Positions 1 to 12,612 of a stretch of DNA of 64,000 bases are shown here, in pieces (positions within the stretch are counted from its first letter, which is position 1; every line of letters starts with the position of its first letter). The position numbers and the translations under genes are program-made. The stretch comes from Liolophura sinensis. Its lineage: Eukaryota > Mollusca > Polyplacophora > Chitonida > Chitonidae. Location: positions 5,073,703 to 5,137,702 of the forward strand of contig NC_088301.1 in the NCBI RefSeq assembly GCF_032854445.1. Reading direction: 5' to 3'. Below the pieces are notes generated by a model. The model was not told where the DNA came from, ran no database searches, and worked only from the letters and a program-made list of their open reading frames with translations.

Positions 1-625
1 AGGTGTCTATGCCTAGGCAATCCTTCACCATGCTTTTAGTTGATTTACACACATATGTACATCCAACTCCACCTGTTCTGCAAGGAATATTAATCAAGCG
101 AAGACACTAAAATTTGACCACTTTAATCACCAAGTTCTTTAATCCACTATGACAGCCTTCATAAACTTGAGCAACAAATGTTCTTCACATTATGCTATAT
201 CCATCACAACATCATAATTCTGGGAAATCTTTGACCTCATGGTTTGACCTTGTTACAAAAACTGTAGAGGTTCGATTTTCCACAGGCCAGTTTTACTTCT
301 AATTACAGTCAACCTTGGACATGAACTGTGCGAATAGTGATCAAATTTATAAGCATCCAAAATTTGAATGATGGGACAAACTATGACACGCACGTTTCTA
401 CACGTAGGGACTAAATGTGAAATGCATGGAATACTACACAACCATTCATTTCTCATTCTCTCATATGCTCAGCTTGTTGATAACCTGTAAAACAACACTT
501 CAGTTGTCCAAAATGCCAAGGCATGAGTCTAGTCTACACCTAGCACTGGGCAAGTCTAGAAAACACCCTTGAACATGTCCAGACTACAAAAGTACAAAGC
601 ATGGAAGGAGTGGGTGAAGTCAAAC
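1..625 (-). other. Intronic or downstream sequence
   Basis: No exon, RNA gene or clear repeat recognised. The gene presumably continues to the left of position 1. Confidence 0.6.
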
Positions 626-697
626 CTTCTCAGACATCACAGCTTTCTTTACAAACATGTTCCTGAAGGAGGAAAAGGCGCCAGCTTTCTTAGATTT
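626..697 (-). CDS. EPB41L: Post-array exon, basic
   Basis: Encodes KSKKAGAFSSFRNMFVKKAV and then MSEK, 72 bp, phase 0 at both ends. Acceptor cttcatttcag, donor gtttga. The basic/aromatic pattern (KKAG.FSSFRNMF.KK) is like a membrane- or acid-binding amphipathic segment (inference). It is the last exon seen before the left window edge. Confidence 0.75.
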
Positions 698-1446
698 CTG
701 AAATGAAGGAGAATCGAAATGACCTTGAAAATGAAATGGAAAGTAAGATCCCAGGAATGTAAAAGAGGAAAGCTGGAGAATAGAAAAAATGTTGAGTTTA
801 ACATCCAGAGATTTCCATGTACTCCCACGACAGAAGAGATTCTTACTGCAGTTAAGTCATGATGACATACACAACCCAATCAGACGGACAGACATAAGGA
901 GAGAGCTGGATGTACATGAACATAGACAGTTCAGAGCCCACTTTCACAAAACTTTGTAAATTAATTTTTCTTAACTTAACTTGTAAATTATGTCGCCTTA
1001 TAGCGCTATATCTGAGACAATGTCTTTTTCCAAAGAAAGCTCTGAGAAATATAACTTTTAAATTCATAAAGTTTTGTGAATGTGGCTCAGGGATAGAAGT
1101 GTGGGGAAATCAAAAAAGATCAATGACTTGTCAGGGGTATGAAAACTTGAATGAGGAGAAGAGATAAATGGTGTTGGGATTGCTGTAAGAATATGAAAAC
1201 AGTGAAAGAGAGGTTGAGAAATGACATGTTAGAGTAAAGTGAAGAAGAGCCAGAAATAGAAACATGTCCTGGGACGCTTACTGACAAATCAAAGAAAGTG
1301 AAATAGGACAAATCAAATGAACATCATTGTACAGTTAAACAAGAAACCAAACCAGAAAGAAATAGCTTTAGCATTAAAAACTACACAGAAGTTTATGGAT
1401 ACAATAAGTGTATTAATATTAGTTTGTTAATGATAATGAGAGAAAC
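698..1446 (-). other. Intron, 0.75 kb
   Basis: No repeats or exons seen. Confidence 0.7.
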
Positions 1447-1503
1447 CTTGGTTTCTGTAGCCTGTGTATCAGCAACCATCTGACCTCCTGCCATCCCAGT
1501 CTC
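1447..1503 (-). CDS. EPB41L: Post-array exon, Gln/Thr-rich
   Basis: Encodes ETGMAGGQMVADTQATETK, 57 bp, phase 0 at both ends. Acceptor ggttttcag, donor gtttct. The size and phase equal those of the array A and B exons, but the sequence is unrelated. No function assigned. Confidence 0.7.
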
Positions 1504-1796
1504 CTGAAAACCCCAAATATTAGCCATAACACAAACTTTGATGATCTATCTATTGTAAGTAGCAGTAATTTAGTAGTCAGAATGACAGCTATACAGCCAT
1601 TACATCATACGCAGAACAAGAGACAAGTACACATTTGATGAAATATACCACTGTGTTCAAGCACAGATCTAGGCCCTGCTCTTTAGAGCATGGGAAACAA
1701 GAGTCAAATTCAGTGAAATGCTACAGGATACAATATTTTGTTTATCAAAAATGTCAAAAAACTATAACATAAAAACAAGCAATACATTCACATAAA

Positions 1797-1834
1797 GTAT
1801 ATATATATATACATATACACACACACACACACAC
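1797..1834. repeat. TA/CA microsatellite
   Basis: A run of TA followed by 'acatatacacacacacacac'. Confidence 0.95.
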
Positions 1835-3387
1835 AATATTAGCAAGGTTTGACAAAAATCCTCTCGTAAGGTCATATTTCACATGTACACATACATTTTA
1901 CCATGCATGTCCAAACATTAACACTTATATACATGAACAAGTAGACAGTGTTGGTAAAAACCAAGTTTCAGTTGCACCCACATATTCCTTCCTGTGACAT
2001 ACAACATGAGACTGTGCAGGTATCATAACACTTCAATTCATACACATGCTTAAAATACAACAAATAAGTTCAAGTACACAAAAAATGGTTCTTTCAACGT
2101 CTGTGAATTTTGTCAAAAAACTTATCACAGATGACACAAATGAGTAAAAGAAAATCTTGGAAAAAGAAACTGAAGATGAATGAATAAGTTGAAAACAAAC
2201 AAACTGCATCAAGGTGAAAAAATGTATAAGGGGCACGATTTACAGGTAATTTGGATATCTGCCAAACAAGACCATAGAAAGCATAAAGTCCTGTTAATGG
2301 ATGCTTCTCACCCATTGCCAAAAGTGCCAAATTCAGAAGAAACACAGATGATGGTCAGATGTTTGATGGTAATGTATATGTGTAGCACAAGAATATCATT
2401 AGAGTATTTCTCGAATCAGATTTCTTCATATTAAATCAAGGTAGGACAACTCTGCGGCTAGGGTCCAACAATGAGGAAATTCCTGATGTTGACTAACATG
2501 ATGGACCCGTGAAAGCCTATTATCCATTCAACCTAGGAAAAACTGGATGGAATTATCCCACGGATGTATGTACATGATGGGCTGGATTGACCATACATTG
2601 TTAAAGTTTTGAAAGAAAAGGACAGAATGATTAAGTGAGAGGAGCGATGAGAAGAGAGAAATGTTGTACATGTGAATGTACAACAACAACATGACAGTTC
2701 TGAATCATGACAGCTCTGTGAACAAAAACCATGGCATATTCTGTGAACAAGAGACAAGTGAATCATGCAGAAATCTAACAATGCACAAGGAGACATTACA
2801 GAATACAAGAGTATTACTTGAGAGACTCGTGCTTTAAGTTTTAAAAACAATACAGGACAAGACAAACATTATCTTACGGAACAAAGCACTTTATCGTTTG
2901 ATTTTCAGATTACGGAACTGAGAAATTCAAGCAAACAAACTTAAATCATGCAACAATTAAATTTACTTATAAAAAATTGACAGGTTTAAGTTTTGAAAGG
3001 GTAACTTTGCTAGTATAGTTACACTTTGAGATAAAACATGCAATGAATTATACGTTTTTTCTACTTTAGAGAAAGGCATTCACAAAGATGGAGGACAGAA
3101 AACAGATCATGTCTGCCCAACCCAACCAGGAAGATATGGGAGAAAGTGGACGCATAAAGTCATTATCAGTATGGCAGGATTACAACAGTAAAACAGGCAT
3201 TCTGTAGATGGGTATTATAGTTGGGTTATAGGGTAAATAGGTAATTATAGTCTATTTCTATTAGAGAGTTGCCTATACTCAGCTCTTGGCAAATTCAGTC
3301 ATTCTTGCTACCAAAACAGCCTTCAGTCTGTGACATGTAACAACACAGGCTCTACACATGGATATTTTTGCAGCGAAAATCAAATTT

Positions 3388-3478
3388 GAACACTTTTTCT
3401 AATTCATAATGGTAAACTGTATAAGCTCAGTTTTGATGCCAAGAAATTATTGCCTCGGGTGACTTAGAAAAAGTGTTC
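3388..3478. repeat. Short inverted repeat, 15-bp arms
   Basis: 'gaacactttttctaa' at 3388-3402 is the exact reverse complement of 3464-3478, with a 61-bp loop. It could be a tiny MITE remnant or a hairpin. Confidence 0.7.
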
Positions 3479-4880
3479 TAACTTCGTTATCCTTGCAATG
3501 ACATGGACGTTCAACATATCAATGTGTAGAGCTGTGTCGTTATGTGTCACTTTTGGTAGCGAGTATGAATGAGTTTACACACAGCTCTACAAGAAATAGA
3601 CTACGGCAGGAATGGAGATTGTCACTCAGTTCTCTAAACAAGCAGCCAATACATACATATACACATCAGAAAAAAGTTGATTGTTTTGATGTGGAGAATA
3701 GGTATAAGAAAAAAACAATGGAAACCTTCTAAAATTTCTACATAGTTGTATCCAAACTGCAGTTTCGAACTTTCATTCTCATCAGGAATACAGGAATCTA
3801 CCCAAGTGTATAAAACTCCTGTTATTGGCTCTGAAAAATGTCACAGACAGGCATGACCTACACGTATGTACAGGACTACCTGATGCATGGATGCACTCTT
3901 TCAAAACTTGTTCACAGCAAACATGAAGTTTAATCTTTTCATTCACTGCTTAAAGTAACTGATTTATTCTGGTTAGATTTGTGTGCATTTGTACAACTGC
4001 GGCTTATACATGTATAACTTCTGATGATGACTCCTTTTTAGTACTTGCAAGAGTCACAGGTAACAACACAACTTATTTTCTGCTTAAAGGAAAAGAAAAC
4101 ATAACAACACCAAAATCAGATGAAAGAGCGTCAAAACTTACTTGCAAAATGTGATTTTTTTATTTTTTTCATTTTTTTTTCTAGAGAAAAGCATATTTGA
4201 AAATAATTTTGTATGGTAGGTATTTGAGACCAACTTTAGGTATTTATAAGTTGTTGCATAATAACATTCTAAATCAGGATGTGATGCTTGTCTATAAAAT
4301 TGATCTGAATGTAAATTTGTTGTTTATATCCAAACGTATGTATTTAATCTAAATTATAATACTATTTATGAACATACTAAAAATATAAATATCATCCAAA
4401 CTGTGGTTTAATATATTTGTTAGCTGAAAAGCGCAAAAATATTTATTCAACCTATGTTACATCCTCATTTATGACATTATTAAACAAACACTGTAAATAC
4501 CATAGGGTGGTCCCAAATACGCACCATACAAACATTATTTTCAAGTGTATTTTTCTTTTTAAGGAAAATTGGGAAAAAATATTGAAGACCACAGTTAGGA
4601 ATAACTTTTCGCACTATTTCATCTGAACTTTCTCACTTTTATCTTTTCTCCACCTTTAAAGTGTCTGCATTGCTAGAGTTGCATATAGCAAGTGTTTCTG
4701 TTGAAATGGTCAGCATGATGTACTTTTTGCTCTACTATGCTAGTTATAAATATGTTAGAATTAAACGTCTGTAATTGCAGTTATAATAAAAATCATATGC
4801 TTCAGTATTGCTAAAACAAGGCAGTTGAGCTATCGGAACTGCAAAAGATAAAATACACAATTGATCACCAAAATATCTGA

Positions 4881-5275
4881 ATGAGAATAGTTATGTATAG
4901 AACAGAGATGTCCACCCCCACCTCTGACCAACGTATAAGGGTTACTGAATCTACACATGAGGGCATGGTGCTACTATTTCGGACAATCAAGGTGTGAAGC
5001 TGGGCAATATCACCACCACCACCTTCAGAGGCCAGGTTGTTAGGGTAGGGCAGAGCATACAGCTAGGTGTATATCTGCATGAGAATAGTTATGTATAGAA
5101 CAGAGATGTCCACCCCCACCTCTGACCAACGTATAAGGGTTACTGAATCTACACATGAGGGCATGGTGCTACTATTTCGGACAATCAAGGTGTGAAGCTG
5201 GGCAATATCACCACCACCACCACCTTCAGGGGCCAGGTTGTTAGGGTAGGGCAGAGCATACAGCTAGGTGTATAT
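4881..5275. repeat. 198-bp tandem duplication
   Basis: 4881-5078 and 5079-5275 are nearly identical, differing chiefly by one extra CAC triplet and a single a/g change (cagaggcc versus caggggcc). The second copy stops about 20 bases from the post-array exon. It appears intronic. Confidence 0.95.
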
Positions 5276-5295
5276 GGGGTAAGGCCAGTGTGTAC

Positions 5296-5391
5296 CATGT
5301 ATCCTGATGTGCCGTGCTTGTCCCCAGGCCTGGCCTGGACAGGGGGAGGTATAGGCTTTTTACCAGCCTTGAACAATCCTTTCTTCTTCTC
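5296..5391 (-). CDS. EPB41L: Post-array exon, Lys/Pro-rich
   Basis: Begins EKKKGLFKAGKKPIPPPVQA and includes RPGDKHGTSGYM. Preceded by a good pyrimidine tract and acceptor (tggtctcag). A phase-0 donor gtacac follows Met. Without that donor the frame would run about 37 codons more to a TGA. No domain recognised. A basic, proline-containing linker is what can be seen. Confidence 0.65.
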
Positions 5392-5756
5392 CTGAGACCA
5401 TGGAAATGGGTGACAAATGCATGACTTTATGACTGAGGCAATGGAAGCTTTCACCGACAATGGCATCATTACAATGAAATTCTCACAACAGCAAGTCATC
5501 TAACATGATACTTTTATCAGTTACAAGTACTTACACTACATTTATGTTATTAAAACACAGCAAACATTCTCAGACAATTCTGCTTCCTATCAGGAGTGTT
5601 TTTTAATCACATACAAACTGTCTGCCATGAGATTGCCAGAAATTATGGTGTAGCAATTTTTTAATGTTTGCAACAGCAAAACTGTGCAACCCAATGCAGT
5701 GAAATACCCACTGTTGTGAATGTCTACTGATGTAATCACTAAAACGAAGACTACAC

Positions 5757-6170
5757 AATGTATAATGGTACAAATGTTACCCCACAGACAGTGCAATGGT
5801 ACAATTGTTGCTTCACTCCTATTGTACACGGTGTAATGGTACAATTGTTGCCGCACTGACAGTGTACACAGTGTAATGGTAAAATTGTTGCCCCACTGCC
5901 AGTGTACACAGTGTAATGGTACAATTGTTGCCGCACTGACAGTGTACACAGTGTAATGGTAAAATTGTTGCCCCACTGCCAGTGTACACAGTGTAATGGT
6001 ACAACCGTTGCCCCACCGACAATGTATACTTTGTAATGGTACAATCGTTGCCCCAATGACAGCGTACATAGTGTAATGGTACAATCGTTGCCCAATTGAC
6101 ATTGCACATTGTGAAATCGTTGCTCCACTGACAGTGTAATGATACAATCGTTGCCCCACTGCCTGTATCT
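5757..6170. repeat. Minisatellite, 40-bp unit with 80-bp higher-order pattern
   Basis: Unit 'gtgtaatggtacaattgttg' + 'cc(g/c)cactg(a/c)cagtgtacaca'. Central copies alternate between two variants (acaattgttgccgcactgac and aaaattgttgccccactgcc), giving an 80-bp period. It lies about 40 bases past the last array exon. Confidence 0.95.
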
Positions 6171-6205
6171 AATGGTAGACCATCGCATAGGTTGACTCTG
6201 GTTAC

Positions 6206-6256
6206 CTTATCATATGGGGGCACTCCTGCTGCAGCCATCAGTTCAATCATCTTTGC
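6206..6256 (-). CDS. EPB41L: Module 12 exon C, shortened
   Basis: Encodes AKMIELMAAAGVPPYDK and then donor gtaacc, so it is 51 bp rather than 66 and lacks the LSPDM tail, yet stays in phase 0. If the donor is not used, the frame runs on through the adjacent minisatellite to about 5819. A T-rich tract (A-run on the plus strand, about 6264-6286) precedes the acceptor. Confidence 0.85.
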
Positions 6257-6711
6257 CTGTGGAGAAAAAAAAAAAAAAAAAAAAAATAAGTAAGTGTCAA
6301 ATGCAAACATTTTCAAGATTACAATTCCAATTACTGATCCACTTGTCTTTAGGTCTCATGAGCAAAGAGTTCAAATCCAGCTCTCCTCCACCCATAAAAG
6401 ACAACTGTTACATGCATTTTAGTGTAATATTCTTGCACAGCTAATTAACAAATATTAGGTTAGAGCAGAATTTCAATTTTTTTAAAAGTCACCCTCATGT
6501 TAGCTGAATAGCTACCTTATAATGTATCCAAAGACAGCCAATGAACTTGAAGTTTACAAGCCCAGTTCGTACATGTAAAACGAGACACCAAAGATGACTT
6601 AAAAACACCATTATTGTATGAAGTCGTCATGTTAGCTACAACTTTCTTCAGTCACTTCACTGACTTGACCAACTGAAAGTGCACAAAATCAATGTTCAAG
6701 CAGGTACTGAC

Positions 6712-6768
6712 CTGATCAGCTGGATTAGCACTGTCTTTAATTGCATTCAACTCCTTTGCAAGTTGATC
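6712..6768 (-). CDS. EPB41L: Module 12 exon B
   Basis: Encodes DQLAKELNAIKDSANPADQ. Acceptor gttctgtag, donor gtcagt. Confidence 0.92.
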
Positions 6769-7253
6769 CTACAGAACAAAGACAAATACATTGTGATGAT
6801 GTATTAAAGAGCATTAAACTATTTATAATAGGTAATAATTCTGGAAAACTGCCAGGCATGTGTCCCTAGCACCCTGTCTGAGAAAATGTGCTGTCTGGCA
6901 ATATTCTAAGTAAGTTTAGGACACTTGTAACAAGTTACATGTACTTTTGGGATTATGATAGTTCAACTACATTTTTGTACACATACATGTTTCTTAATCA
7001 CAGGTTACCTGCATGATATTACATATTAATGCATTGGTAAAGCCAGTCTATACAATAAAATATTGTATATTATTACAATAACAAAGAATGCCTTCACAGC
7101 TGAAAATCTGTGACACGTCTGTTTCTGTATTCATATCACACCAGGAATACATGTATATACGTGTATCTGCTTGGACCTCGCCGAGATACTCACTGACTTG
7201 GTATAATGTTAAAAGAAAAAACTCATCCACAGATGCAAAAATATGTAACTCAC

Positions 7254-7310
7254 CTTTTCTTTAGCACTTGAAGCCTGTTGATAGTTATCCAACACATCCA
7301 AAAACCGTTG
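7254..7310 (-). CDS. EPB41L: Module 12 exon A
   Basis: Encodes QRFLDVLDNYQQASSAKEK, the least basic A exon. Acceptor tttttcag, donor gtgagt. Confidence 0.92.
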
Positions 7311-7540
7311 CTGAAAAATACAGAGGTTACATCTACTGTGAAGTGCTCATACTTTATTCAAAATAATGTGCCACATGCAAAAATAACTCTGTGCCTGTAG
7401 CAGAGGTGGTTTGGCACATTTTACAATTCAGAGTTATCGCACAGACAACCAAGAAAATCTTGTCATGATTAAATTTGCAAAATAGAGCTGTGTAACCTAT
7501 AAAGCCATAGCTTTCAATGAAGTGAATCAGAAGTACATAC

Positions 7541-7606
7541 CATATCTGGGGACATCTGGTGGAATGGAGGTACCATGTGAGCTGCCATCAACTCTCTCAT
7601 CTTTTC
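7541..7606 (-). CDS. EPB41L: Module 11 exon C
   Basis: Begins EKMRELMAAHMVPPFHQM and ends SPDM. Acceptor gttcag, donor gtatgt. Confidence 0.92.
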
Positions 7607-7774
7607 CTGAACAAAAAAAGGAGATACTTTCTTTACAGGGAGACAACAATATTCATGAAAGTAGATCAGCTCTTCTTGAGAAATAAATTTTTGTGAAACT
7701 GACACCTTGTAAATCTAAAAATGACAAAGGATGGCAGTAAGGCCCATAATACATATGGAAGGGGTATGTTTAAT

Positions 7775-8145
7775 TTCCCCCCCTTGTTTCCTCTGTAATG
7801 TTTTAGGAGTAACCAGTACTACTTTGACAATTTCTCTTGTAATGTTTCAGGAATTATGCGTAGCGTGATTAAGATAATTTTTTGTAACTTTTCAGGAGTT
7901 ACCACTGATACTTTCTCTAATAACGTTTCAGGAGTTTATGACAGTGATAACGTCTCTTGCAAATACTCAAGAGTTAGGACTGTGATAACTTCTCTTGCGA
8001 ATATACATGAGTTAGGACTGTGATAACCTTTCTTGCAAATATTCAAGAGTTAGGACTATGATAATTTCTCTTGGCAACATTCAGGAGGTAGGACTGGTAA
8101 TTTTTGTGGCAATGTTTACAGAATTAAGACTATCTATGATAATGG
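7775..8145. repeat. Degenerate minisatellite, about 45-50 bp unit
   Basis: Imperfect copies of 'tctcttgcaaatattcaaga' followed by 'gttaggactgtgataa', about seven repeats of decreasing similarity, in the intron between module 11 exons B and C. Confidence 0.85.
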
Positions 8146-8162
8146 CCGCTCTGACCACTTAC

Positions 8163-8219
8163 CTGGTCAGCTGGTTTAGCCTTCTCTCTTGTCGCATCCA
8201 TGGACTTGGCTAATCTTTG
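8163..8219 (-). CDS. EPB41L: Module 11 exon B
   Basis: Encodes QRLAKSMDATREKAKPADQ, sister of module 9 B. Acceptor ctctacag, donor gtaagt. Confidence 0.9.
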
Positions 8220-8594
8220 CTGTAGAGAAATGCACAAAGTAAATCACCACACATTAAATGTAAATCATCAGATCTAAGCCTAGCACTGGTCCTTCCCTGG
8301 TCAACATTCATCCCTTGAATACAAACTCTCTGCAAAGGCAATTCTACCACCACTCCCCTACAGAAAGCATAACTGCATAAAATAGAACCTTCACTTTGCC
8401 ACATGTATCTCAAAACTAGAACAAGCAACTGTACCACATGGAAAATTTTTCCCTGTGTATATTTTTTCACACTTGCAAAGCATTTATTACTTCTACAATA
8501 ATTGCTGACTCTTACAGATGTAACAATCAGAGAAAAGTATATAAAGGAACCGGACAAATATTCCGTCAAAGTGTGATAAATCAGAAATACTAAC

Positions 8595-8651
8595 CCTTTC
8601 TTCTGATGTTGGGGCTGTTCTATATGCTGCCAAATCAGCCAAGAATTTCTC
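8595..8651 (-). CDS. EPB41L: Module 11 exon A
   Basis: Encodes EKFLADLAAYRTAPTSEER, 'odd' ending similar to module 9. Acceptor cccacag, donor gttagt. Confidence 0.92.
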
Positions 8652-9583
8652 CTGTGGGCAAAATGACAAATAAAATGTCATAACATAACATACTGTATAG
8701 GTACAGTGTAGCCTCGCTATAAGACGCCACGATGCAGCGCGCAATCGGATATAACGTGACTCAAATCTTGTCCCCCAAAAATGTGTGGTGAGAACAGCTA
8801 AAACTGCAAACGAATACAGATTTTTCACCAAGAAATATACTTAAATAACACAACACCATTTGCTTCATTTCCTACTGTTGGTGTGAGACCCATGTGTTAT
8901 TTGATATTTTAGGGGTAAACCTTTGAATATTACGTGAGTAACAGCAAGAAGAAATGGACTTTTCTATGAATAGTGGAAGTGGTTGTAACTGGTTACAAGA
9001 CTGTAGCTTGATCCCAAGGTGATTTCATTACAGCCCGAGGTGGCCTATATCAAGCTCAGAAACCTGTCCCCAAAGCAGGGTGCTATAGCTGGACTACACT
9101 GTATCTCAAACACACATGTACAGCAAATATTTGCAGTTGTTCTGAACTCTCAAAATACAACTGTTTGCAAACTGTGTGCAAATGATCAATTAATTTATTT
9201 AACTGGTTCTTAATGCTGTGCTCAAAACTTTCTTCTCCACTTTTATGATGACAGTAAAGTTTAGACAGGAGGAAACCAGAGAGCTCAGACTAATAAGATG
9301 AGTGAGATCTGCATACATGTGTGCTACAGCACTGGTCACACACCTTGCCTGACTGACAGACAAGCATCTCAACTGCTTCAGACAAGCATCACAACTCCCC
9401 CCAGTTATCACGTGCTAGCATTTCAACCCCTAACGCTACCCAAGATGACCACCTATGCATTTCACTAACTTCAAATTCCCCAGGTCAAATATTCTATTAA
9501 AGAATTCTACAATCCACAGCACCAATAAGAATAACAATATTTTTTTAACATTAAAATTCCAGCAATAATGGACAGAGCCTTAC

Positions 9584-9649
9584 CATATCTGATGAGAGTT
9601 TGTCGTAGGGTGGAACACCATTGGCAATCATCAAGTCTAACATATTGGC
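9584..9649 (-). CDS. EPB41L: Module 10 exon C
   Basis: Begins ANMLDLMIANGVPPYDKL and ends SSDM, the MLD subtype although in an even position. Acceptor gtttacag, donor gtaagg. Confidence 0.92.
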
Positions 9650-10237
9650 CTGTAAACAGTCACGTCATAATCATACAAACAACTGTTCACTTTTCCTGGG
9701 TTACTGATTTCTATACTGCTAGAAATACACTTCTAAAAAATTAAAAAAAATATACTATAACTGGGAAAAATTATATGTAATTACACGGCTTTCATTACAC
9801 GTACATCTAAAATCCTATGGCTGTGATTATTGTCTTCTCCAAACTTTCAAGTCGTTGGAACTAAATGCACATGTATATGGGAGAGACATGCAACAGCTTC
9901 TCCAACAGGCAACTTCTGTCTGTTTTTGTTTAACTCATACTAATGTGCACATTTATGACTAATGTAGGGCTCCTCATAGCCGTTCAGCAAGCAAATGAGT
10001 GAAAAGTTTATGTGCAGCAAACCTCTATAAGGACATTGATCCAAAATTTTTGTTAAGTCTTAACATGAGCGTTTCGTTTTTCAATTTATTTTAAAAACAT
10101 TTTGACAAAATGACCATCTCTTTCATTTGTTTTCATTTTTTTCTATCAGATAGAAATTCAGGACAGCTGGTAGTGTCTACAGCAGTACTAGCAGCAGCCT
10201 TCTGTCTGTACCTCTACACACATGTGAACACACATAC

Positions 10238-10294
10238 CTGATCCTGAGGACTGGCATTCTTCTTAATATTGTTCATAGCTTTTGCATGTTTGTC
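10238..10294 (-). CDS. EPB41L: Module 10 exon B
   Basis: Encodes DKHAKAMNNIKKNASPQDQ, nearest to module 8 B. Acceptor gttttacag, donor gtatgt. Confidence 0.92.
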
Positions 10295-10670
10295 CTGTAA
10301 AACATGGATACATATAGGCTCAACTTTACATGTAGCATGACTGATCGATGTTTTGTGCCGTATTCAAGATGTTTTCAGTAATACCACAGTGGTGGGTGTC
10401 ATGCGTGCAGAAAAGCAGATCTGCTGGTACTCGCCATACACAAATGTACATTTACAGAGTTTTCCTCTCTGTTTCCCATGTTTAGACAATTTGACATCAA
10501 AAACTGACTTAATGATAAGGATCCCCACAACGTACAGAACTCACCACTCAACATAAACTATGATGCCTATTTTACATTTACGTGCAACAATGGCACGTTG
10601 GTGTGCCCATCGTTAACAAATATAACCTTCGTGATATTTCCCGCTTTTCCCCACAAACAAAGCTTTATAC

Positions 10671-10727
10671 CTTTTCTTTATTATTCGTTGACCTCTTGAA
10701 GTCATCAAGTTCCTTCAGGAAGTTTTC
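10671..10727 (-). CDS. EPB41L: Module 10 exon A
   Basis: Encodes ENFLKELDDFKRSTNNKEK. Acceptor gaatttcag, donor gtataa. Confidence 0.92.
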
Positions 10728-11921
10728 CTGAAATTCAAAAAATAAATTTCATCAGCATTCATCTCACCTTACATGGAGTTAAAATGAGTACCAATAATCC
10801 ACGTATTCAACCTGTGCATTCCCTAACCCACGAACTCATTTAGTGCAGTCCTATAGCATCCTGATTTGTGCTGGAAAACACGTGTCCTTCCCTTTCACAG
10901 TGATTTCGCCTTCCCTTGCACAGTGATCTCTCCTGTTGCAATTTCTATATTGTGATGTTTTTTCTCCACCAAATATCCTAGGATAAAACTGTTTCCATAT
11001 CACATCTGTGCAACTTGTACTCATCTGAAATGCTATCTGCAGCAGGTTTGCAGAAATCCTAAAACCACTAATATTTTAGTATGTATTTACCCTTGACCAG
11101 TTTGAAGAAGGAGGGTTCTCTTCTGACTAATATTAACACACAGATTTATCTCTGCAAGTTAGGAACAGTAAAAATTCAGTCAGATAGCAAACAATTAGGT
11201 ATAATTTGTGTTATAGTCTGCTCTCAAAATATGCAGAAAGACGTAACACGTAATTTTGTAACAAATGACCGTTTTCACCTCCTTCCACTTTGCTACGTTA
11301 AGATATAACCCCCAGGCTGGTGCATGAAACTTACGTTTAACTCTACATGTAAGACAAGCCAATTCAAATACCATACCCTGTGCCTGTTCACACTGTTGCA
11401 TGTAATAGGTGGAAATACGAACCAGGAAATTACAGTGTCTCGTATCCCTGTGCTCTAACCATACTAAGATTTGAACATGTGCTTGCTTAGTGACAATGTT
11501 ACATACCTCTAGCCCCTGCAGAGGCAAAGAAAGCTTTAAATACTGGTCTCTACAAAGTCTTCAGAATTCAGGTTAAAACAGATTCCTCAGATATTTCCAT
11601 AAATACATCATCACTGATATCACCAAACTCACAGATTGTATCAATTTTTGTCAACGCTTTAGAGGTAATGAGAAAATGTTGCACAGAGGCCATAGCTTAA
11701 ATTATAGGACCCCAATCTCTCTTTGCATAACTTCTTTGCATAACTTTTCATAATTCCCATGACCGATCACATACGGTGATTCTGTGTCAACAACAAAAAG
11801 ACAGGCTTACAAATATATGATCAAGAGTAAAGTATTAGACAAATCAGTAAACACTGGGCAGAGTATGTGAACATGTGAACACTGCCCTTGGGCATGTCGA
11901 CCATGCACTTCCACTACTCAC

Positions 11922-11987
11922 CATGTCTGGCGTAATGTTATGGAAGGGTTGGACTTGATTTACTACCATACAATCTAACATCCTGGA
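11922..11987 (-). CDS. EPB41L: Module 9 exon C
   Basis: Begins SRMLDCMVVNQVQPFHNI and ends TPDM. PPYD has become QPFH, a change partly shared with module 11 (PPFH). Acceptor tttacag, donor gtgagt. Confidence 0.9.
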
Positions 11988-12158
11988 CTGTAAAAAGAAA
12001 TGGAAAATGAATAAGCTGAGCTTTTTAACAAAAACTGTAACAAAAACCATCAAACGTAAATGAATATGATGCAGAATGAGTCCAAAAATTAGACAGGACT
12101 CTAAGAAGAAAATTTACTGACAGTCAGTAATAATTTGGAAAGGGAGAGAACTCAGTAC

Positions 12159-12215
12159 CTGATCTGTAGGTTTGGCAGTGGCGACAGCATCTCCCATTGA
12201 GCCCGCAAGACGTAT
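12159..12215 (-). CDS. EPB41L: Module 9 exon B
   Basis: Encodes IRLAGSMGDAVATAKPTDQ. It lacks the conserved His and IK and resembles module 11 (RLAKSM). Acceptor cttcacag, donor gtactg. Confidence 0.88.
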
Positions 12216-12612
12216 CTGTGAAGAAGAAAGCAGCAGTTTATGGTCACAGGGCTTCATAAACAACTCCTAAACACACACACGCGCTTCAATCAGTCATCAA
12301 CATTTCAACAAAAAAAGCTCACAATTACAACATTCTATTTTTAACATCACACATCTTTAACATAACTTTAATGCCAAACAATGTATTCTGTTCTTGAAAC
12401 GCTTTTGAAGCCTTAAAGTCTTTTTTTGGGAAGTTTTGATTCACCAAGAAAATGACTTCTCTTCTGTAATGTATAGACAACCCCTTCCCTGGCACATGGA
12501 GAGAGAGAGAGCCAGGATGTGGGCCTTACCATCAATATACCAGTTTGTCTCTTTGTCCACTAAAGCTTATGGTTATATCATAGCCTCTGTGGGGAGATAA
12601 GTGTGTGCTTAC

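Larger units (their letters stand above)
1504..5295 (-). other. Intron, 3.8 kb
   Basis: Contains the tandem duplication, a 15-bp inverted repeat pair (3388-3402/3464-3478), a TA/CA microsatellite (1797-1834) and otherwise AT-rich sequence. No further exon recognised. Confidence 0.65.

Noticed and set aside
2533-2865. 110-codon Cys-rich minus-strand frame
   Set aside because: No acceptor/donor pair in frame with the gene, low-complexity Cys/Ser content, no motif.
3065-3209. Plus-strand frame of about 44 codons after a strong acceptor-like tract (ttttttctactttag), containing MEDRKQIMSAQPNQED
   Set aside because: Opposite strand to the gene, no partner exons seen on the plus strand, no known domain; probably chance.
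5590-6188. Overlapping minus-strand frames of 145-189 codons
   Set aside because: All are readings of the 40-bp minisatellite; only the part joined to module 12 exon C is worth noting.
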